Positions 9,353 to 19,419 of a stretch of DNA of 64,000 nucleotides are shown here, in pieces. A program made the translations under genes and the position numbers. How positions within the stretch are numbered: position 1 is the first letter of the stretch; each line of letters opens with the position of its first letter. The stretch is from Desulfomonile sp963700305 (lineage in GTDB: Bacteria; Desulfobacterota; Desulfomonilia; Desulfomonilales; Desulfomonilaceae). The notes beneath the pieces were generated by a model, which did no database searches, was not told the DNA's origin, and was given only the letters and a program-made list of their open reading frames with translations. The stretch is from contig CAVOXB010000011.1 in the NCBI GenBank assembly GCA_963700305.1, forward strand, positions 186,001 to 250,000, in the 5' to 3' direction.

Positions 9353-9830
9353 GGCTTCCTGTCTTTCTTGATCAAAGGATTGTTGTCTCCGCGACATCCA
9401 CTCAAGATCGCTGCTTCAGAAGCTTCGTGAACCGATCTCATGTTGTATGATAATCCTTTTATGGAAGAAGTGCTAGGAATTTAGAAAGCAACGAAAAGTG
9501 TTTGACGGGGTTTCAATAAAGATGAAAGCATCTGATCTTTTCTTTCTGATGAGAGCTCCACAATTTGCGTCCATTCAGGAATGAGGTTTTGCAGTGTCAC
9601 CTCGCACTCGCGATTAAGATTATTAGTAGGTGCCGGCCTCCGTGCCGGCACATCTGCAAAAATAATCAATGATGTCCATCGAATGGGCCGGAGGGGACGG
9701 CGGCCGCTACCAAAATGATGTTACGGAGTGTGACCGCCACGCTTACCGCGATCATGTCGAATGGATTGTTTTCGCGCTGTACACGGCTTGATTGATTTTT
9801 CGCAGAAAAATGATGAATGGATACAGGAAA
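9353..9830. other. spacer between psd and pssA
   Basis: I see no gene in this stretch. It contains the second copy of the dispersed repeat (9613-9670) and otherwise AT-rich sequence. The 62-codon minus-strand frame inside it runs across the repeat and is not convincing. Confidence 0.5.
9613..9670 (-). repeat. dispersed palindromic repeat, copy 2 (inverted)
   Basis: Its reverse complement aligns over about 55 bases with 8404-8460: ATTATTTTTG, a variable GCAGA/AGGGT step, TGCCGGCACGGAGGCCGGCA and ACCTACTAATAATCTT. Differences in one arm are matched by changes in the other (GTGCCGGC with GCCGGCAC), so hairpin pairing is kept. That suggests the fold matters. Confidence 0.6.
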
Positions 9831-10484
9831 CTAATTCTTCTTGGCAATGATCGTTTCCCCGGCCCTCACGCGAGCGCCTATGGGAACCTCAAATGAAAAA
9901 TCCGTCGGGAGATAAACATCCAGCCTCGAGCCAAAACGTATCAGTCCGAATCTATCCCCCCTCTGAACCGCATCACCCTCGCTGACCCAACAGGCGATCC
10001 TCCGAGCTATTAGACCGGCGATTTGAACCACCTCAATTCCCCCTTCTTCTCCGCGAAGGACAATCGAATTGTGTTCGTTCATTATGGACGCGTCGGGTTT
10101 TCGAGCATCGAGGAATCTGCCGCTGACGTGCTTGATGCGCTGAACAGTTCCGGATAAAGGCCAGCGGTTCACATGAACATTGAAAACTGACATGAATATG
10201 CTGATACGTTTGAGAGAAACGCCCGGCAGGTTCTCTGAATGCACATCGTCCACGATTAGGACCACTTTGCCGTCAGCTGGCGACAGCACGAGCCCCTCGC
10301 CTTCAGGTGGGACGCGATTTGGGTTCCGAAAGAAAGCAGCAACGCCGGCAGAAATTAAGAGACAAGCCGCAGAAAACCAGAAATGGCCATAGAACCATAA
10401 TACAAACGAGACCACCGCAATTGGTACAAAAAAGATGTAGCCCTCGCGAGCGATGGGTTCGTAATGTCCAGCCTTGCATATCAT
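9831..10484 (-). CDS. psd: phosphatidylserine decarboxylase, short form
   Basis: Converts phosphatidylserine to phosphatidylethanolamine using a pyruvoyl group made by self-cleavage. The 217 residues and the RFGSRLD motif near residue 185 mark the short form, with cleavage between Gly and Ser. The conserved SPADGKVV and FNVHVNRWPLSG stretches are present. The N-terminal part (about 15-50) contains membrane-associating hydrophobic segments. Its ATG overlaps the ilvN stop by four bases (ATGA), so it is translationally coupled to the branched-chain amino acid operon. This pairing is common in related bacteria. Confidence 0.95.
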   Translation of the reverse strand: MICKAGHYEPIAREGYIFFVPIAVVSFVLWFYGHFWFSAACLLISAGVAAFFRNPNRVPPEGEGLVLSPADGKVVLIVDDVHSENLPGVSLKRISIFMSVFNVHVNRWPLSGTVQRIKHVSGRFLDARKPDASIMNEHNSIVLRGEEGGIEVVQIAGLIARRIACWVSEGDAVQRGDRFGLIRFGSRLDVYLPTDFSFEVPIGARVRAGETIIAKKN

Positions 10485-10997
10485 TCGGAATTTCCTGTGG
10501 GTTTAAGCACCTTTTTGGCGCGCGGGATAGCTATCGCGCCTGTCCTTATAAGCTCAGTGATTCCCGTAGGAGTCAAAAGCTCCAAGAGAGCATCTATCTT
10601 GCTCTGGGTGCCCGAAACTTCGACGGTCATAGAATCGTGGCTCACATCACAAACCTTGCCTCGAAAGATGTCGGCTATACGCAAGACTTCGCCGCGTTTC
10701 GCTGCAGTAGCCTTAACCCGAACAAGAACCAGCTCGCGATCAACGTAGTCACCTTTTGTAAGGTCTTGAACTTTCACCACATTAATGAGCTTCCGGAGCT
10801 GTTTTATGAGCTGTTCCATGATCTGCTCATTGCCATAGGTGACGATGGTCATCCTCGAGTAGCCGTTGTCAAATGTGGGGGCAACAGCGAGAGAATGAAT
10901 GTTAAACGCTCTGCCTGAAAACATGCCCGACACACGTGCCAGCACGCCGGGTTTGTTTTCCACGAGTAACGGATATTACGTGTCTTTCGTCGTTCAT
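10481..10997 (-). CDS. ilvN: acetolactate synthase small (regulatory) subunit, frameshifted at N-terminus
   Basis: Regulatory partner of IlvB; it carries the ACT domain that binds valine (ENKPGVLARVSGMFSGRAFNIHSLAV). The open frame alone would start at 10963 and lack the first strand of the ACT domain. An ATG at 10997 overlaps the ilvB stop as ATGA and reads MNDERHVISV. Adding one base near 10966-10971 joins it as VISVLLVENKPGVLA, the usual IlvN N-terminus. The restored protein is about 171 residues. The C-terminal half (LVRVKATAAKRGEVLRIADIF) is normal. The shift is probably a sequencing indel. Confidence 0.92.
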
Positions 10998-12696
10998 ACT
11001 AAAATCATATTTGTTATAGACGCTCCTGCTGGAACCATCGGGTAAACGCCTTCTTCACGTTCCACCACAAAATCGATGATTACAGGACCGTCAGTTTCCA
11101 GGGCCTTTCTGATGATAGGCTCGACTTCCGCTGTGGTCGTAGCTCGAAGTCCAGTCGCGCCATAGGCTTCAGCCAGCTTTACGAAATCGGGAGTTCCCAT
11201 TAGTTGTGTGTGCGAGTACACATTGTCATAAAAGCGTTCCTGCCACTGTCGGACCATTCCGAGGTAGCCGTTGTTGAGAATAGCTATCTTTATGGGCAGC
11301 TTGTATTGCGCCACTGTAGCCAGTTCCTGAATATTCATCTGTATGGAACCGTCCCCTGCTATGTCGATCACCAGCTTATCGGGGAATGCCACCTGGGCTC
11401 CGACCGCGGCGGGAAAGCCGATCCCATGGTACCGAGTCCACCAGACGTGAGGAATGTTCTGGGCTGGTCAAAAAGATAATACTGGGCAGCCCACATCTGG
11501 TTCTGTCCCACCTCTGTCGCGATTATGGCGCGACCGGCGGTGAGCTCGTATAGTTTTTCGACCACATACTGAGGTTTGATAGTGACACTAGTACGGTCGA
11601 ACCTGAGGCGCTGCTCATTTCGCCACACGGTGATCTGTGCGTGCCAGTTCTTAAGCCTGTCTCTACTCTCCTTGGAGCCACCCTTTTTTTTGACGGCTTC
11701 AATGAGCTTGCCCAAAGCGTTTCGCGCGTCAGCCACTATGGGAACATCCACGCTGATATTTTTCTGAATGGATGTCGGGTCTATATCTATGTGAATGATT
11801 TTTGCTTCTGGGGCGAACCCCTCCAGCCTGCCTGTGACGCGGTCATCAAATCTGGCCCCCACGGCCAGAAGGAGGTCCGAACTATTAACCGCCATGTTCG
11901 CCCTGTAGGTTCCATGCATTCCCAACATGCCCAGGGAAAGAGGATGCGTTCCAGGGAAGCAGCCGAGGCCCATGAGTGTCATCGTGACCGGAGAGCCGGT
12001 CATTTCCGCAAGAGTCCTCAGCTCCTCGTGAGCACCGGCTGTTATGACTCCTCCGCCTGCATATATGACCGGTCGTTCCGCCTGTGCAATGAGGTCTGCA
12101 GCCCGTTTGATGGAAGGAATATGGGCTTTGACAGTCGGCTTGTACGTGGGGAGGTCTATTTCACGCGGATAATGGAATTCTGCCGTGGCCTGGACCACAT
12201 CTTTCGGCAGGTCGACGAGGACCGGCCCGGGACGACCCGTCGAAGATATGACGAAAGCCTCTTTTACTATATGAGCCAGTTCTTCCACGCTGCTCACGAG
12301 ATAATTGTGTTTTGTGCACGGTCTGGTTATGCCCACAATGTCCGCTTCCTGAAACGCATCATTGCCTATGAGCGGAGTAGGTACCTGACCCGTGAACACA
12401 ATCACAGGAATAGAATCCATGTACGCAGTTGCTAACCCTGTCACCGTGTTGGTCCCGCCGGGTCCGGATGTCACCAGGCAGATCCCCGGCTTTCCCGTGG
12501 CCCTGGCGTATCCATCTGCCGCGTGAACAGCGGCCTGCTCGTGACGAACTAAAATAAACTGGAAATCATTAGGAAAATCACGTGCTATAGCATCAAAAAT
12601 GTCTATAACAGCGCCGCCGGGATATCCAAAAATCGTGTCGACACCTTCTTCTTTCAGAGCCCGAAGAAGTATTTGAGCACCGTTAATCTTTGCCAT
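10994..12696 (-). CDS. ilvB: acetolactate synthase large (catalytic) subunit, frameshifted
   Basis: ThDP- and FAD-dependent enzyme that makes acetolactate or acetohydroxybutyrate for valine, leucine and isoleucine. The catalytic Glu lies in LVRHEQAAVHAADGYARATG. The ThDP-binding motif is GDGSIQMNIQELATVAQYKLPIKIAILNN, split here for length: GDGSIQMN then ILNNGYLGMVRQWQ. The frame breaks near 11418-11423; restoring one T gives TMGFGFPAAVGAQVAFPDKL, the family sequence. The corrected protein has about 567 residues. The stop overlaps ilvN. ilvC, often next in such clusters, is not present between ilvN and psd. Confidence 0.95.
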
Positions 12697-12784
12697 CGCT
12701 TCACTTTTTGAGATTGGAACGATCAGTCTTCGGTGGGAGCGCCGGTCCAGCTAGTCGCAGTAGCGCTGATCCCAGAGAATAAAA

Positions 12785-13021
12785 TCACGTCCCGGTTTTT
12801 TGTTGTCTCAGTTTGATGAGAATACGTTCAATATGATCTCTGCCCTTGAGCTTTTTCTTTTGAAGCGTCTTGCGCTCCAATTCCTCACTTGCGGAGAGGT
12901 ACACTCTTTTGTTGAAAGCTGCCAATTGTTCCTCGAATTCAAGGTGCTCCTGCCAAAGCCTCTTCAATTCGGGATCCTTTTCCTGCCATTCCTCAATCAA
13001 AGCAAGGTCTCTTGTTTCCAT
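12785..13021 (-). CDS. DUF465 (YdcH-like) small protein
   Basis: A 78-residue, highly charged, probably helical hairpin protein. The C-terminal half (ELERKTLQKKKLKGRDHIERIL) has the Lys-rich KKxKLxxKDxI pattern of DUF465. AGGG precedes the ATG. It lies 88 bases upstream of ilvB on the same strand and may be the first gene of that transcript. The family's biochemical role is not established. Confidence 0.75.
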   Translation of the reverse strand: METRDLALIEEWQEKDPELKRLWQEHLEFEEQLAAFNKRVYLSASEELERKTLQKKKLKGRDHIERILIKLRQQKTGT

Positions 13022-13191
13022 AGGAAGCCCTTTTGATATTTTGGCATATTTCCTATTGTTTAATAGCCTCGGCCAACCGATTTGTCAATGAACGGTTAGT
13101 CTTTTGTTCAGTATTGTCTTCTTGCGGTCGCTCTGATAACAATCACCAGAGAATAGGGCTTGTTTAACGGCTTTTCGTTCAAACGCAAATT

Positions 13192-13623
13192 ATGTCCGAA
13201 GGCGGAGCAGGCTTGAAGCACGACGAAAAAACGAGCGATGGTTCCGGACTGAAATTGCGCTTCGGTCGCATTACCTCCGAAGCCGCGTTGAAGTTAGCTG
13301 CAATAGCCAAAGATTACAATCCACGATTCCTGGTTCGGGAAATTGCAAAGGGAGAGGGCGTTCCAGACATTCCGTTGCACCCGCTCTGGGTATCGGGCTA
13401 CGTGGATGCTGCCATAAGTCTTTCAGCTAAGGGCCGGATCACGTGCTTGAAGATCTGCTATCATCGTTCGGCCAGCCAGGGCGAGTCTCTAACGTTAGAG
13501 ATCTCGATTGGGATTGATGACGGCATTGATACGGCAATAGTATTCAAGGTGTTGGATGATCGGCGGAGGGTAATCGCTTCAGGCACGGCGCAGTTGTGTC
13601 TACAGGACGACAGTGTCGGATAA
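13192..13623 (+). CDS. hot-dog-fold (MaoC-like) protein with degenerate active site
   Basis: The 143-residue protein has the layout of a MaoC-type hydratase or acyl-thioester-binding hot-dog domain: an N-terminal strand (LKLRFGRITSEAAL), the KDYNP turn where MaoC has GDxNPxH, a central LHPLWVSGYVDAAI helix like the HGM/HG helix of the family, and a C-terminal strand pair (VFKVLDDRRRVIASGTAQLCL). The catalytic His of NPxH is replaced (NPRF), so it may bind rather than hydrate an acyl-CoA. It is a single gene on the plus strand between two minus-strand operons. Family assignment rests on pattern only. Confidence 0.5.
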   Translation: MSEGGAGLKHDEKTSDGSGLKLRFGRITSEAALKLAAIAKDYNPRFLVREIAKGEGVPDIPLHPLWVSGYVDAAISLSAKGRITCLKICYHRSASQGESLTLEISIGIDDGIDTAIVFKVLDDRRRVIASGTAQLCLQDDSVG

Positions 13624-13766
13624 TTTCTCACCATCACTAGTCATTAGTGCTAGGGAATCGAGGCGCGATCTTTGCGCTGTTGTTGCGAGGAGTTATTGCA
13701 ATCAAATTTCCGGAAAGACCGGAGTCGCAGGCTCGTGACAATTATTCGTACGCGTTTACTAACCGA

Positions 13767-13782
13767 TGTTCCACGTGGAACA
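13767..13782. promoter_or_regulatory. parS: parS-like centromere site
   Basis: TGTTCCACGTGGAACA is a perfect 16-base palindrome matching the ParB-binding parS consensus (TGTTnCACGTGnAACA), with symmetry extending four bases further on each side (13763-13786). It lies just past the corrected secG stop, outside any gene. In most bacteria parS sites lie near the replication origin, so this segment may be origin-proximal. parA and parB themselves are not in the window. Confidence 0.75.
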
Positions 13783-13811
13783 TCGGTATGCCTTCCGAGA
13801 GAGCTATTTTC

Positions 13812-14281
13812 TCACTTAGTTGAAGGAGTCTCTGCCTGTGGAGCTGCCTGACCAGAGGGTGTTGCAGGTGTACTGGTACAGGCTGGGAGGATGGTGCAGA
13901 ATCCGGGGCTGGCGCACTGGACTGAGGAATTGATTCACCTTTTGACGGGACCCCGCCCGGCTGAGAGGCGTCAGAAGGTGCAGATGCGGGCCCTGGAACC
14001 TGGGGAGCGGATTGCTCGGTCATTATGGAACGCTCCTGTATCACCGGCGCTCTTCCCGAGAAATAGGTCAAAATAATGGAAGTGACCATGAATGCCACTG
14101 CAGCGCCTATCGTGATTTTGCTCAAGAACGGGGTGGCCCCGGTGCTGCCGAAGACCGTTTGGCTGGAACCGCCTCCAAAAGCGGCCCCGATGTCGGCGCC
14201 CTTCCCGGACTGAAGGAGAATAATAAGTATCAAAGCGATACAAACAGTGACATGAATCATGAGGATAAAGGTTGTAAACAT
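13812..14281 (-). CDS. secG: protein translocase subunit SecG, C-terminal frameshift
   Basis: Auxiliary subunit of the SecYEG inner-membrane channel. The N-terminus has a membrane helix (FILMIHVTVCIALILIILLQ), the hallmark SGKGADIGAAFGGGSSQTVFG loop, cut here as GADIGAAFGGGSSQTVFG, and a second helix (ITIGAAVAFMVTSIILTYFS). The open frame continues to 13742 with an implausible His/Arg/Gln-rich end. Adding one base near 13869-13873 gives a Pro/Ala/Thr-rich tail ending AAPQAETPSTK and a stop at 13812, typical of low-complexity SecG tails. It is 24 bases downstream of tpiA, the last gene of the gap-pgk-tpiA-secG operon. Confidence 0.92.
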
Positions 14282-14305
14282 ATTGAATCGTCCCTTTCGA
14301 GAATT

Positions 14306-15070
14306 TCAAAGCCCTTCTTTGATGATACCCAAGAAATCATGGACTTTTAAAGAGGCCCCGCCTACAAGGCCCCCATCTATATCTTCGCAGTTCATAAGGG
14401 TGCGCGTATTATCAGGTTTTATGCTTCCGCCGTAAAGTATTCTGACCGAATCGGCAAAATCTTTACCCAGCAGGGCTGTTAGCTCTTTTCTGAGAAATGC
14501 ATGCACTTCCTGTGCCTGTTCCGGCGTGGCGGTGCGGCCGGTTCCGATCGCCCACACCGGCTCATAAGCTATCACGAAATGCTTGGGTTGGGGAGGTCGG
14601 AGTTCGCCAATGCCACCGACCAACTGTTTTTTTAGCACTTCAAATGTTTTTCCGCTCTCTCGTTCGTTGAGAGACTCTCCCAGGCAGAATATTGGGATCA
14701 GGTCATGCTTCATGGCAGCCTTTATCTTCAGGTTCACGGTCTCATCCGTTTCCCCGAAATATTGCCGCCTTTCAGAGTGTCCTATTATAACATGGCTGCA
14801 GCCAATTTCTTTTAGCATGGGTGCGCCGATTTCACCTGTGAAGGCCCCTTTTTCTTCCCAATGAAGGTTCTGACCGGCAACGATGATGTCCGTACCCTTG
14901 GCTTCTGTCACGGCCACGTCAAGAGAAGTAAAGGGTGGCGCAACAATTACTTCGCAATCGGGCTTGATTTCAGCCAGAGCGGAGGCAAGATCTTTGATGT
15001 AGCTTCGAGTCTCAGCCGAAGTCTTATGCATCTTCCAATTGCCTGCTATGATCAATTTGCGAATTGCCAT
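14306..15070 (-). CDS. tpiA: triosephosphate isomerase
   Basis: Interconverts dihydroxyacetone phosphate and glyceraldehyde 3-phosphate. The 254 residues are standard. Catalytic residues are present: Lys in GNWKMHK, His in IIGHSERRQYF and Glu in AYEPVWAIGTG. The phosphate-binding LYGGSIKPDN and GGLVGGASL motifs follow. GGAGGCATTC precedes the ATG. It sits between pgk and secG in a conserved glycolysis order on the minus strand. Confidence 0.97.
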   Translation of the reverse strand: MAIRKLIIAGNWKMHKTSAETRSYIKDLASALAEIKPDCEVIVAPPFTSLDVAVTEAKGTDIIVAGQNLHWEEKGAFTGEIGAPMLKEIGCSHVIIGHSERRQYFGETDETVNLKIKAAMKHDLIPIFCLGESLNERESGKTFEVLKKQLVGGIGELRPPQPKHFVIAYEPVWAIGTGRTATPEQAQEVHAFLRKELTALLGKDFADSVRILYGGSIKPDNTRTLMNCEDIDGGLVGGASLKVHDFLGIIKEGL

Positions 15071-15124
15071 GAATGCCTCCGAACCCTCACAACAGTTTAG
15101 AGCTGGCGAAGCCAGTGCACATAA

Positions 15125-15185
15125 AGTTTTTGGAGAGGGGGTGCGGGGAGGATCTTTTTACAAAAAGGCCCTCCCCCTTATTCTC
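15125..15185 (+). repeat. GGGGAGG stem-loop repeat, copy 1
   Basis: Member of a repeat family also found at 28706-28760 and 30941-31000. All begin with an AGTTxTTG-GGGG-TxCGG block. Here GGGGAGG (15145-15151) pairs with CCTCCCC (15170-15176) and CTTTTT pairs with AAAAAG inside. It follows the corrected pgk stop immediately and may act as a transcription or RNA-stability boundary between pgk and tpiA. Confidence 0.6.
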
Positions 15186-15188
15186 TTC

Positions 15189-16372
15189 TCACTCCTCCAA
15201 AGCGACCACGCCGGGTAGTGTTTTTCCTTCCATAAATTCCATGAACGCACCACCGCCTGTAGAAATGTACAGATGCGATCCGCAACTCCCGCCTGCTGGA
15301 CTGCCCGGATGGAGTCTCCTCCACCCACCAGGGAAAAAGCTTTGGAGGAAGCGACGGCTTCGGCTATTTTCATTGTGCCAGTCTTAAATGCGGCAATTTC
15401 AAACACACCCATGGGGCCGTTCCACACGATTGTGCCGGCTTTGCTGATCTCCTGGCTGAATCTTTGGATGGTCTTCGGTCCGATATCCAAGGCCATCTGA
15501 TCCTGCCCTATTGATGAGGCATCAACCGTGTGTACAGTTGTTCCTTCCTCAATCTTATCCGAGGTTACCACATCTTCGGGAAGAATTAGCGCACAGCCTT
15601 TTCCACGTGCGGATTTCAATATATCGCCAGCCGTGCCTATCATGTCTTCCTCAATCTTGGACGCGCCCACATTCAGCCCCTGAGCCTTAAGAAAGGTGTT
15701 GGCCATGCCGCCGCCTATGAGCACCGCATCCATCCTGGCCACCAGATTTTCGAGTACGGCCAGTTTGTCCGAAACCTTCGCACCCCCGAATATTGCCACA
15801 ACTGGCTTTTTTGGATTTTTTAGGGCCTTTTCCAGATTTTCGAGTTCTTCTTTCATGAGCAGACCAGCGCCTTTTTCACTGACCAGTTCGGCCACTCCCA
15901 CTGTTGAAGCGTGAGCACGGTGCGCGGTCCCGAACGCATCATTTATGTAAACATCCGCGAGAGAGGCCAATTCGGAAGCAAAGGCTGGATCATTTTTTGT
16001 CTCACCTGCGTGGAAGCGCAAATTTTCCAGCAGGAGCACGCCTCCGTCTTTGAGTCCGGTTACCGCTTCTTTGACCCTGGGACCAACGCAGTCGTCCACA
16101 AAATCTACGGGCGTGCCGAGTAGTTCCTGCAACCGCACCGCCAAGGGTTTGAGACTCATTTCAGGTTTTCTCTCGCCTTTCGGGCGTCCCAGGTGCGACG
16201 AGAGTATGCATTTCGCCCCCTGTTCCATTGCGTACTTGATGGTTGGAATCGCTCTACGGATCCGGGTATCATCCTTGATTGTTCCGGCCTGGTCCAAGGG
16301 GACATTGAAATCGAACCGGAAGAAGACTCGTTTGCCTCTTATTTGAAGGTCTTTGATGCTCTTTACTGGCAT
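15189..16372 (-). CDS. pgk: phosphoglycerate kinase, C-terminal frameshift
   Basis: Makes ATP from 1,3-bisphosphoglycerate in glycolysis. The signature RVFFRFDFNVPL is at the N-terminus, SSHLGRPKG and DVYINDAFGTAHRAHAS follow, and the nucleotide-binding region has GGAKVSDKL and NGPMGVFE. The ATG at 16372 fits best because GGGAGA lies six bases upstream; a GTG at 16408 would add 12 unconserved residues. The frame breaks near 15268-15275. Restoring one C gives YISTGGGAFMEFMEGKTLPG and a stop at 15189, the expected C-terminus. About 394 residues. Confidence 0.95.
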
Positions 16373-16441
16373 TCCCATTCTCCCATAGCGATGATTCCGA
16401 GAGTCCACGCGTAGTTAAACCGGCAAAGGCCGCACCGCTTC

Positions 16442-17453
16442 TCAAGCCATTTTTTCTCCCATCAGAATGGCCAGATCAACCATGCGTGCAGAATAGCCGG
16501 CTTCGTTATCGTACCAGGAGAGCACTTTTACCAGGTTATCTCCTGTAACGAATGTCGACAGAGCGTCAAATATTGATGAATAGGGGCTATTGATGAAGTC
16601 CGTACTCACGAGCGGAGCATCCATGTACTGGAGTATTCCCTTCATGCGCCCTTCAGCTGCCTTTTTCATAGCCGCATTGATCGCGTCAACAGTGGCGCTC
16701 TTCTTGAGGACTGCGGTGAAGTCCACGATGGAGACGTTAGGAGTGGGCACTCTGATCGCAAGGCCGTCGAGTTTGCCTGCGAGTTCCGGGATCACCTGGC
16801 CTACGGCGGATGCTGCTCCGGTTGTCGTAGGGATCATGTTCAACGCCGCGGCTCTCGCACGTCGGTAGTCTTTGTGAACTGTATCCAACAGGCTCTGGTC
16901 CATCGTGTAAGAGTGTATGGTCGTCATGAGGCCTTTTTCGATGCCGAACTCATCAAAAAGCACCTTCGCCGGGGGCGCGAGACGATTAGTTGGTACAGGA
17001 CGCATTGGAAACCACATGATGATTTATCGGGTCATATGTCTCGTCATTGACTCCGATAACAAAAGTAGCATCTACTTTCTTACCCGGAGCGGAAACAATA
17101 ACCTTTTTCGCGCCGGCCTCGATGTGTTTCCCTGCTTTTTCGCGGTCCCTGAATATGCCTGTGCATTCCATGACCACATCTACTTTCAAGTCTGCCCAGG
17201 GCAGGTTCAGCAGATCGTCTGTTATTCTAAGTGCATGAATTTTCGTGCCATCTACTATGATGGAATCCTGAGTGGCAGCTATTTCTCCCGGAAACGGCCC
17301 GTGGACCGAGTCGTGCTTCAAAAGAAAGGCCATAAGATCAGGGTCCATTCTATCATTCAGTGCGACCACTTCCACCTCGGGATGTGTAAGGGCGCTTCTC
17401 GTTACAGTCCGTCCAATTCGGCCGAATCCGTTGATTGCTATCCTAATGGCCAT
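16442..17453 (-). CDS. gap: glyceraldehyde-3-phosphate dehydrogenase, frameshifted at the active site
   Basis: NAD-dependent oxidation and phosphorylation of glyceraldehyde 3-phosphate. The Rossmann fold starts IAINGFGRIGRTVTRSAL. The catalytic Cys lies in SNASCT, exactly where the frame breaks: the frame stops after SCTN. Removing one A near 16985-16996 gives SNASCTTNRLAPPAKVLFDE. The usual NCLAP would then read NRLAP; that second Cys is not catalytic. The rest is normal, including HSYTMDQSLLD, RRARAAALNMIPTTTGAA and SWYDNEAGYSARMVDL. About 337 residues. GGAG precedes the ATG. It is the first gene of the gap-pgk-tpiA-secG operon. Confidence 0.95.
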
Positions 17454-17728
17454 AAGATTTTTCTCCGTTTCTGGAATATTTCAACCAGTTAATTTTAGTA
17501 GAACATTATCACGTAGTCAATCGTGAATAAACGTGGTTCAATCGAACGTTACATCCAAAAAACTAACCTCAAATTTAACTGAGCCATTCTTCTCTTGTGT
17601 TTCATAGCAATTTTAGGTATATAGTACTCGTTATTGAGTCCCTGAAAAAGGGGCAGTGGTTGAGGACAACCGCTTTGAACGCCTCACTATAGGGCCTTCC
17701 CTGCGTACTGGCCGAAGAGGATCCGGGC

Positions 17729-18140
17729 ATGATGAAGTCCATAATGTTAATGGTTGTCATCTTAATCTCCACTGCACTCTTGAATTGCCATCCTGCTTTT
17801 ACCGCCGATCCTTCTGGTCAATGGAAAGTCACCAGTGTAAGAGTGTGTCGCACTCCGAGTGGGACTATCAGTCCAACTGTTGAAGTCGTTGGCAACTTTC
17901 CTGTATACTCCTTCTTTATCCCCCGCCCTATTTGGACGGTAAATGGTACGGTGGTTGACGCTAAACCAGTGTACAGACCGAGGTCGTCTGGTTTCTTTCC
18001 AACTCATTAATGCAGCAGGATTTTTGAACTCGGGCTCCAAGAATAACGTAAAATTTTCACTTCCCGATCAAAACAGCTCCAAAGTGTTTCATTACGATCA
18101 AAACAAAGCCTCCGCCGGAGGCTGTTATGAATTCTTCTAA
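17729..18140 (+). CDS. small secreted protein of unknown function, frameshifted
   Basis: I recognise no family. The N-terminus is a clear signal peptide (MMKSIMLMVVILISTALLNC, cleavage probably after PAFTA). The frame stops at 18010, but a one-base shift near 17990-17996 continues it as SGFQLINAAGFLNSGSKNNV to a stop at 18140, giving about 137 residues with a polar C-terminal part. The end overlaps a hairpin (AGCCTCC/GGAGGCT, 18107-18123), which leaves some doubt that the extension is coding. It is divergent from gap. Confidence 0.4.
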
Positions 18141-18270
18141 GAATTAGACCATTACCGGCAGACTAGGGTTCTCTTTTTTTAGGCCGAATGCCCGTTATCG
18201 GGAAATCCCCTGGAGATAGCGTTCTCTCGGGGAAAAGAAATCAAAATTTCCCCCCGTTGGACGTGCTCTA

Positions 18271-19179
18271 TTAAGGGGGGCATTTGGCGCAAATGGATTT
18301 AAATAGAGTAGTGCTGAGATATCTATCTCCACGATCCGGAAGTATGCAAACAACATTTCCGCTCCCCAGATCCTTAGATGCCTGCATCGCTCCGTATACG
18401 GCAGCGCCCACGCTCATACCCACGAATATTCCCTGGTTAAGGGCTAGCCATCGCGCTGTGTCGTAGGCGTGTTCGTCATTGACTGTGATAATGCGATCGA
18501 GCCTACTGGGATCGTAAATTTTGGGAACAATCGCTTCGGACATATTCTTAAGGCCTTGAATGGTATGTCCTTCGATCGGTTCAACTCCCACAATCTGAAT
18601 CTTCGGATTGTATTCCTTTAGTCTCCTAGAGACTCCCATGAGAGTGCCGGTTGTGCCCATTCCAGCGACAAAGATGTCGATATGTCCTCGGGTCTGTTCA
18701 ATTATTTCGACGCCTGTGGTCATGTAATGGGCTTCCCAGTTGTAGGGATTTTCAAACTGGTTTGGAAAGAAATATTTATCGCGATTAGCATCATAAATCT
18801 GATGAGCGCGCCTGATTGCACCGTCAGTGGCTTCACCTGGCGGGGTCACTTCCAGTTCGGCACCGTAAGCGCGAAGCGTGTTTCTTCTTTCCAGGCTTAC
18901 GCATTCAGGTAAGGTCAATAGGCATCGGTAACCTTTGCTGGCCGCAACCATTGAAAGCCCTATTCCTGTATTGCCTGAGGTCGGCTCGAGGATGATCTTG
19001 TCTTTCGTGAGCAGACCTTCTTCTTCGGCCTTTTTGATCATGTAGTAAGCGATTCGGTCCTTTACGGAGCCTCCCGGATTGTTGCCTTCAAGTTTTCCAA
19101 GGATTTGCACGCCGTTGGGGCCGTGTGGGTAATCGATTCTTACGAGAGGGGTGTTACCTATGAGGTCAAGAATTGCCAT
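18271..19179 (-). CDS. cysM: cysteine synthase (O-acetylserine sulfhydrylase), CysM-like
   Basis: PLP enzyme that forms cysteine from an activated serine and sulfide. The PLP-binding Lys is in NPGGSVKDR. The substrate loop PTSGNTGIGLSM and the phosphate-binding GMGTTGTLMG follow. The C-terminal LPDRGDRYLSTTLF is more typical of CysM than CysK. The protein has 302 residues and GAGGCGCTC before the ATG. It stands alone on the minus strand, and no cysE or sulfate-reduction gene is adjacent. Whether it prefers acetylserine or phosphoserine cannot be told from the sequence. Confidence 0.88.
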   Translation of the reverse strand: MAILDLIGNTPLVRIDYPHGPNGVQILGKLEGNNPGGSVKDRIAYYMIKKAEEEGLLTKDKIILEPTSGNTGIGLSMVAASKGYRCLLTLPECVSLERRNTLRAYGAELEVTPPGEATDGAIRRAHQIYDANRDKYFFPNQFENPYNWEAHYMTTGVEIIEQTRGHIDIFVAGMGTTGTLMGVSRRLKEYNPKIQIVGVEPIEGHTIQGLKNMSEAIVPKIYDPSRLDRIITVNDEHAYDTARWLALNQGIFVGMSVGAAVYGAMQASKDLGSGNVVCILPDRGDRYLSTTLFKSICAKCPP

Positions 19180-19419
19180 TTGAGCGCCTCTGATATTCTT
19201 AAGACAATCTTATTATTTACCACTTTCAGGCCTCATTTGGCAAGAGCTTTTTGGGCTTCACTGTAATCATTCAGTTACTGGCTGGATGTGCTCACTCTAG
19301 ACAACTCCAAAAGAATTGTGTGGGGACGCTTTACAGCTGCCATCATTGGCTTTTTAGGACAAGGCAGGCAGGAAAGCCTGCCGCACAAAAGCTGTATGCC
19401 CCGGAGAACTGAATGATTA

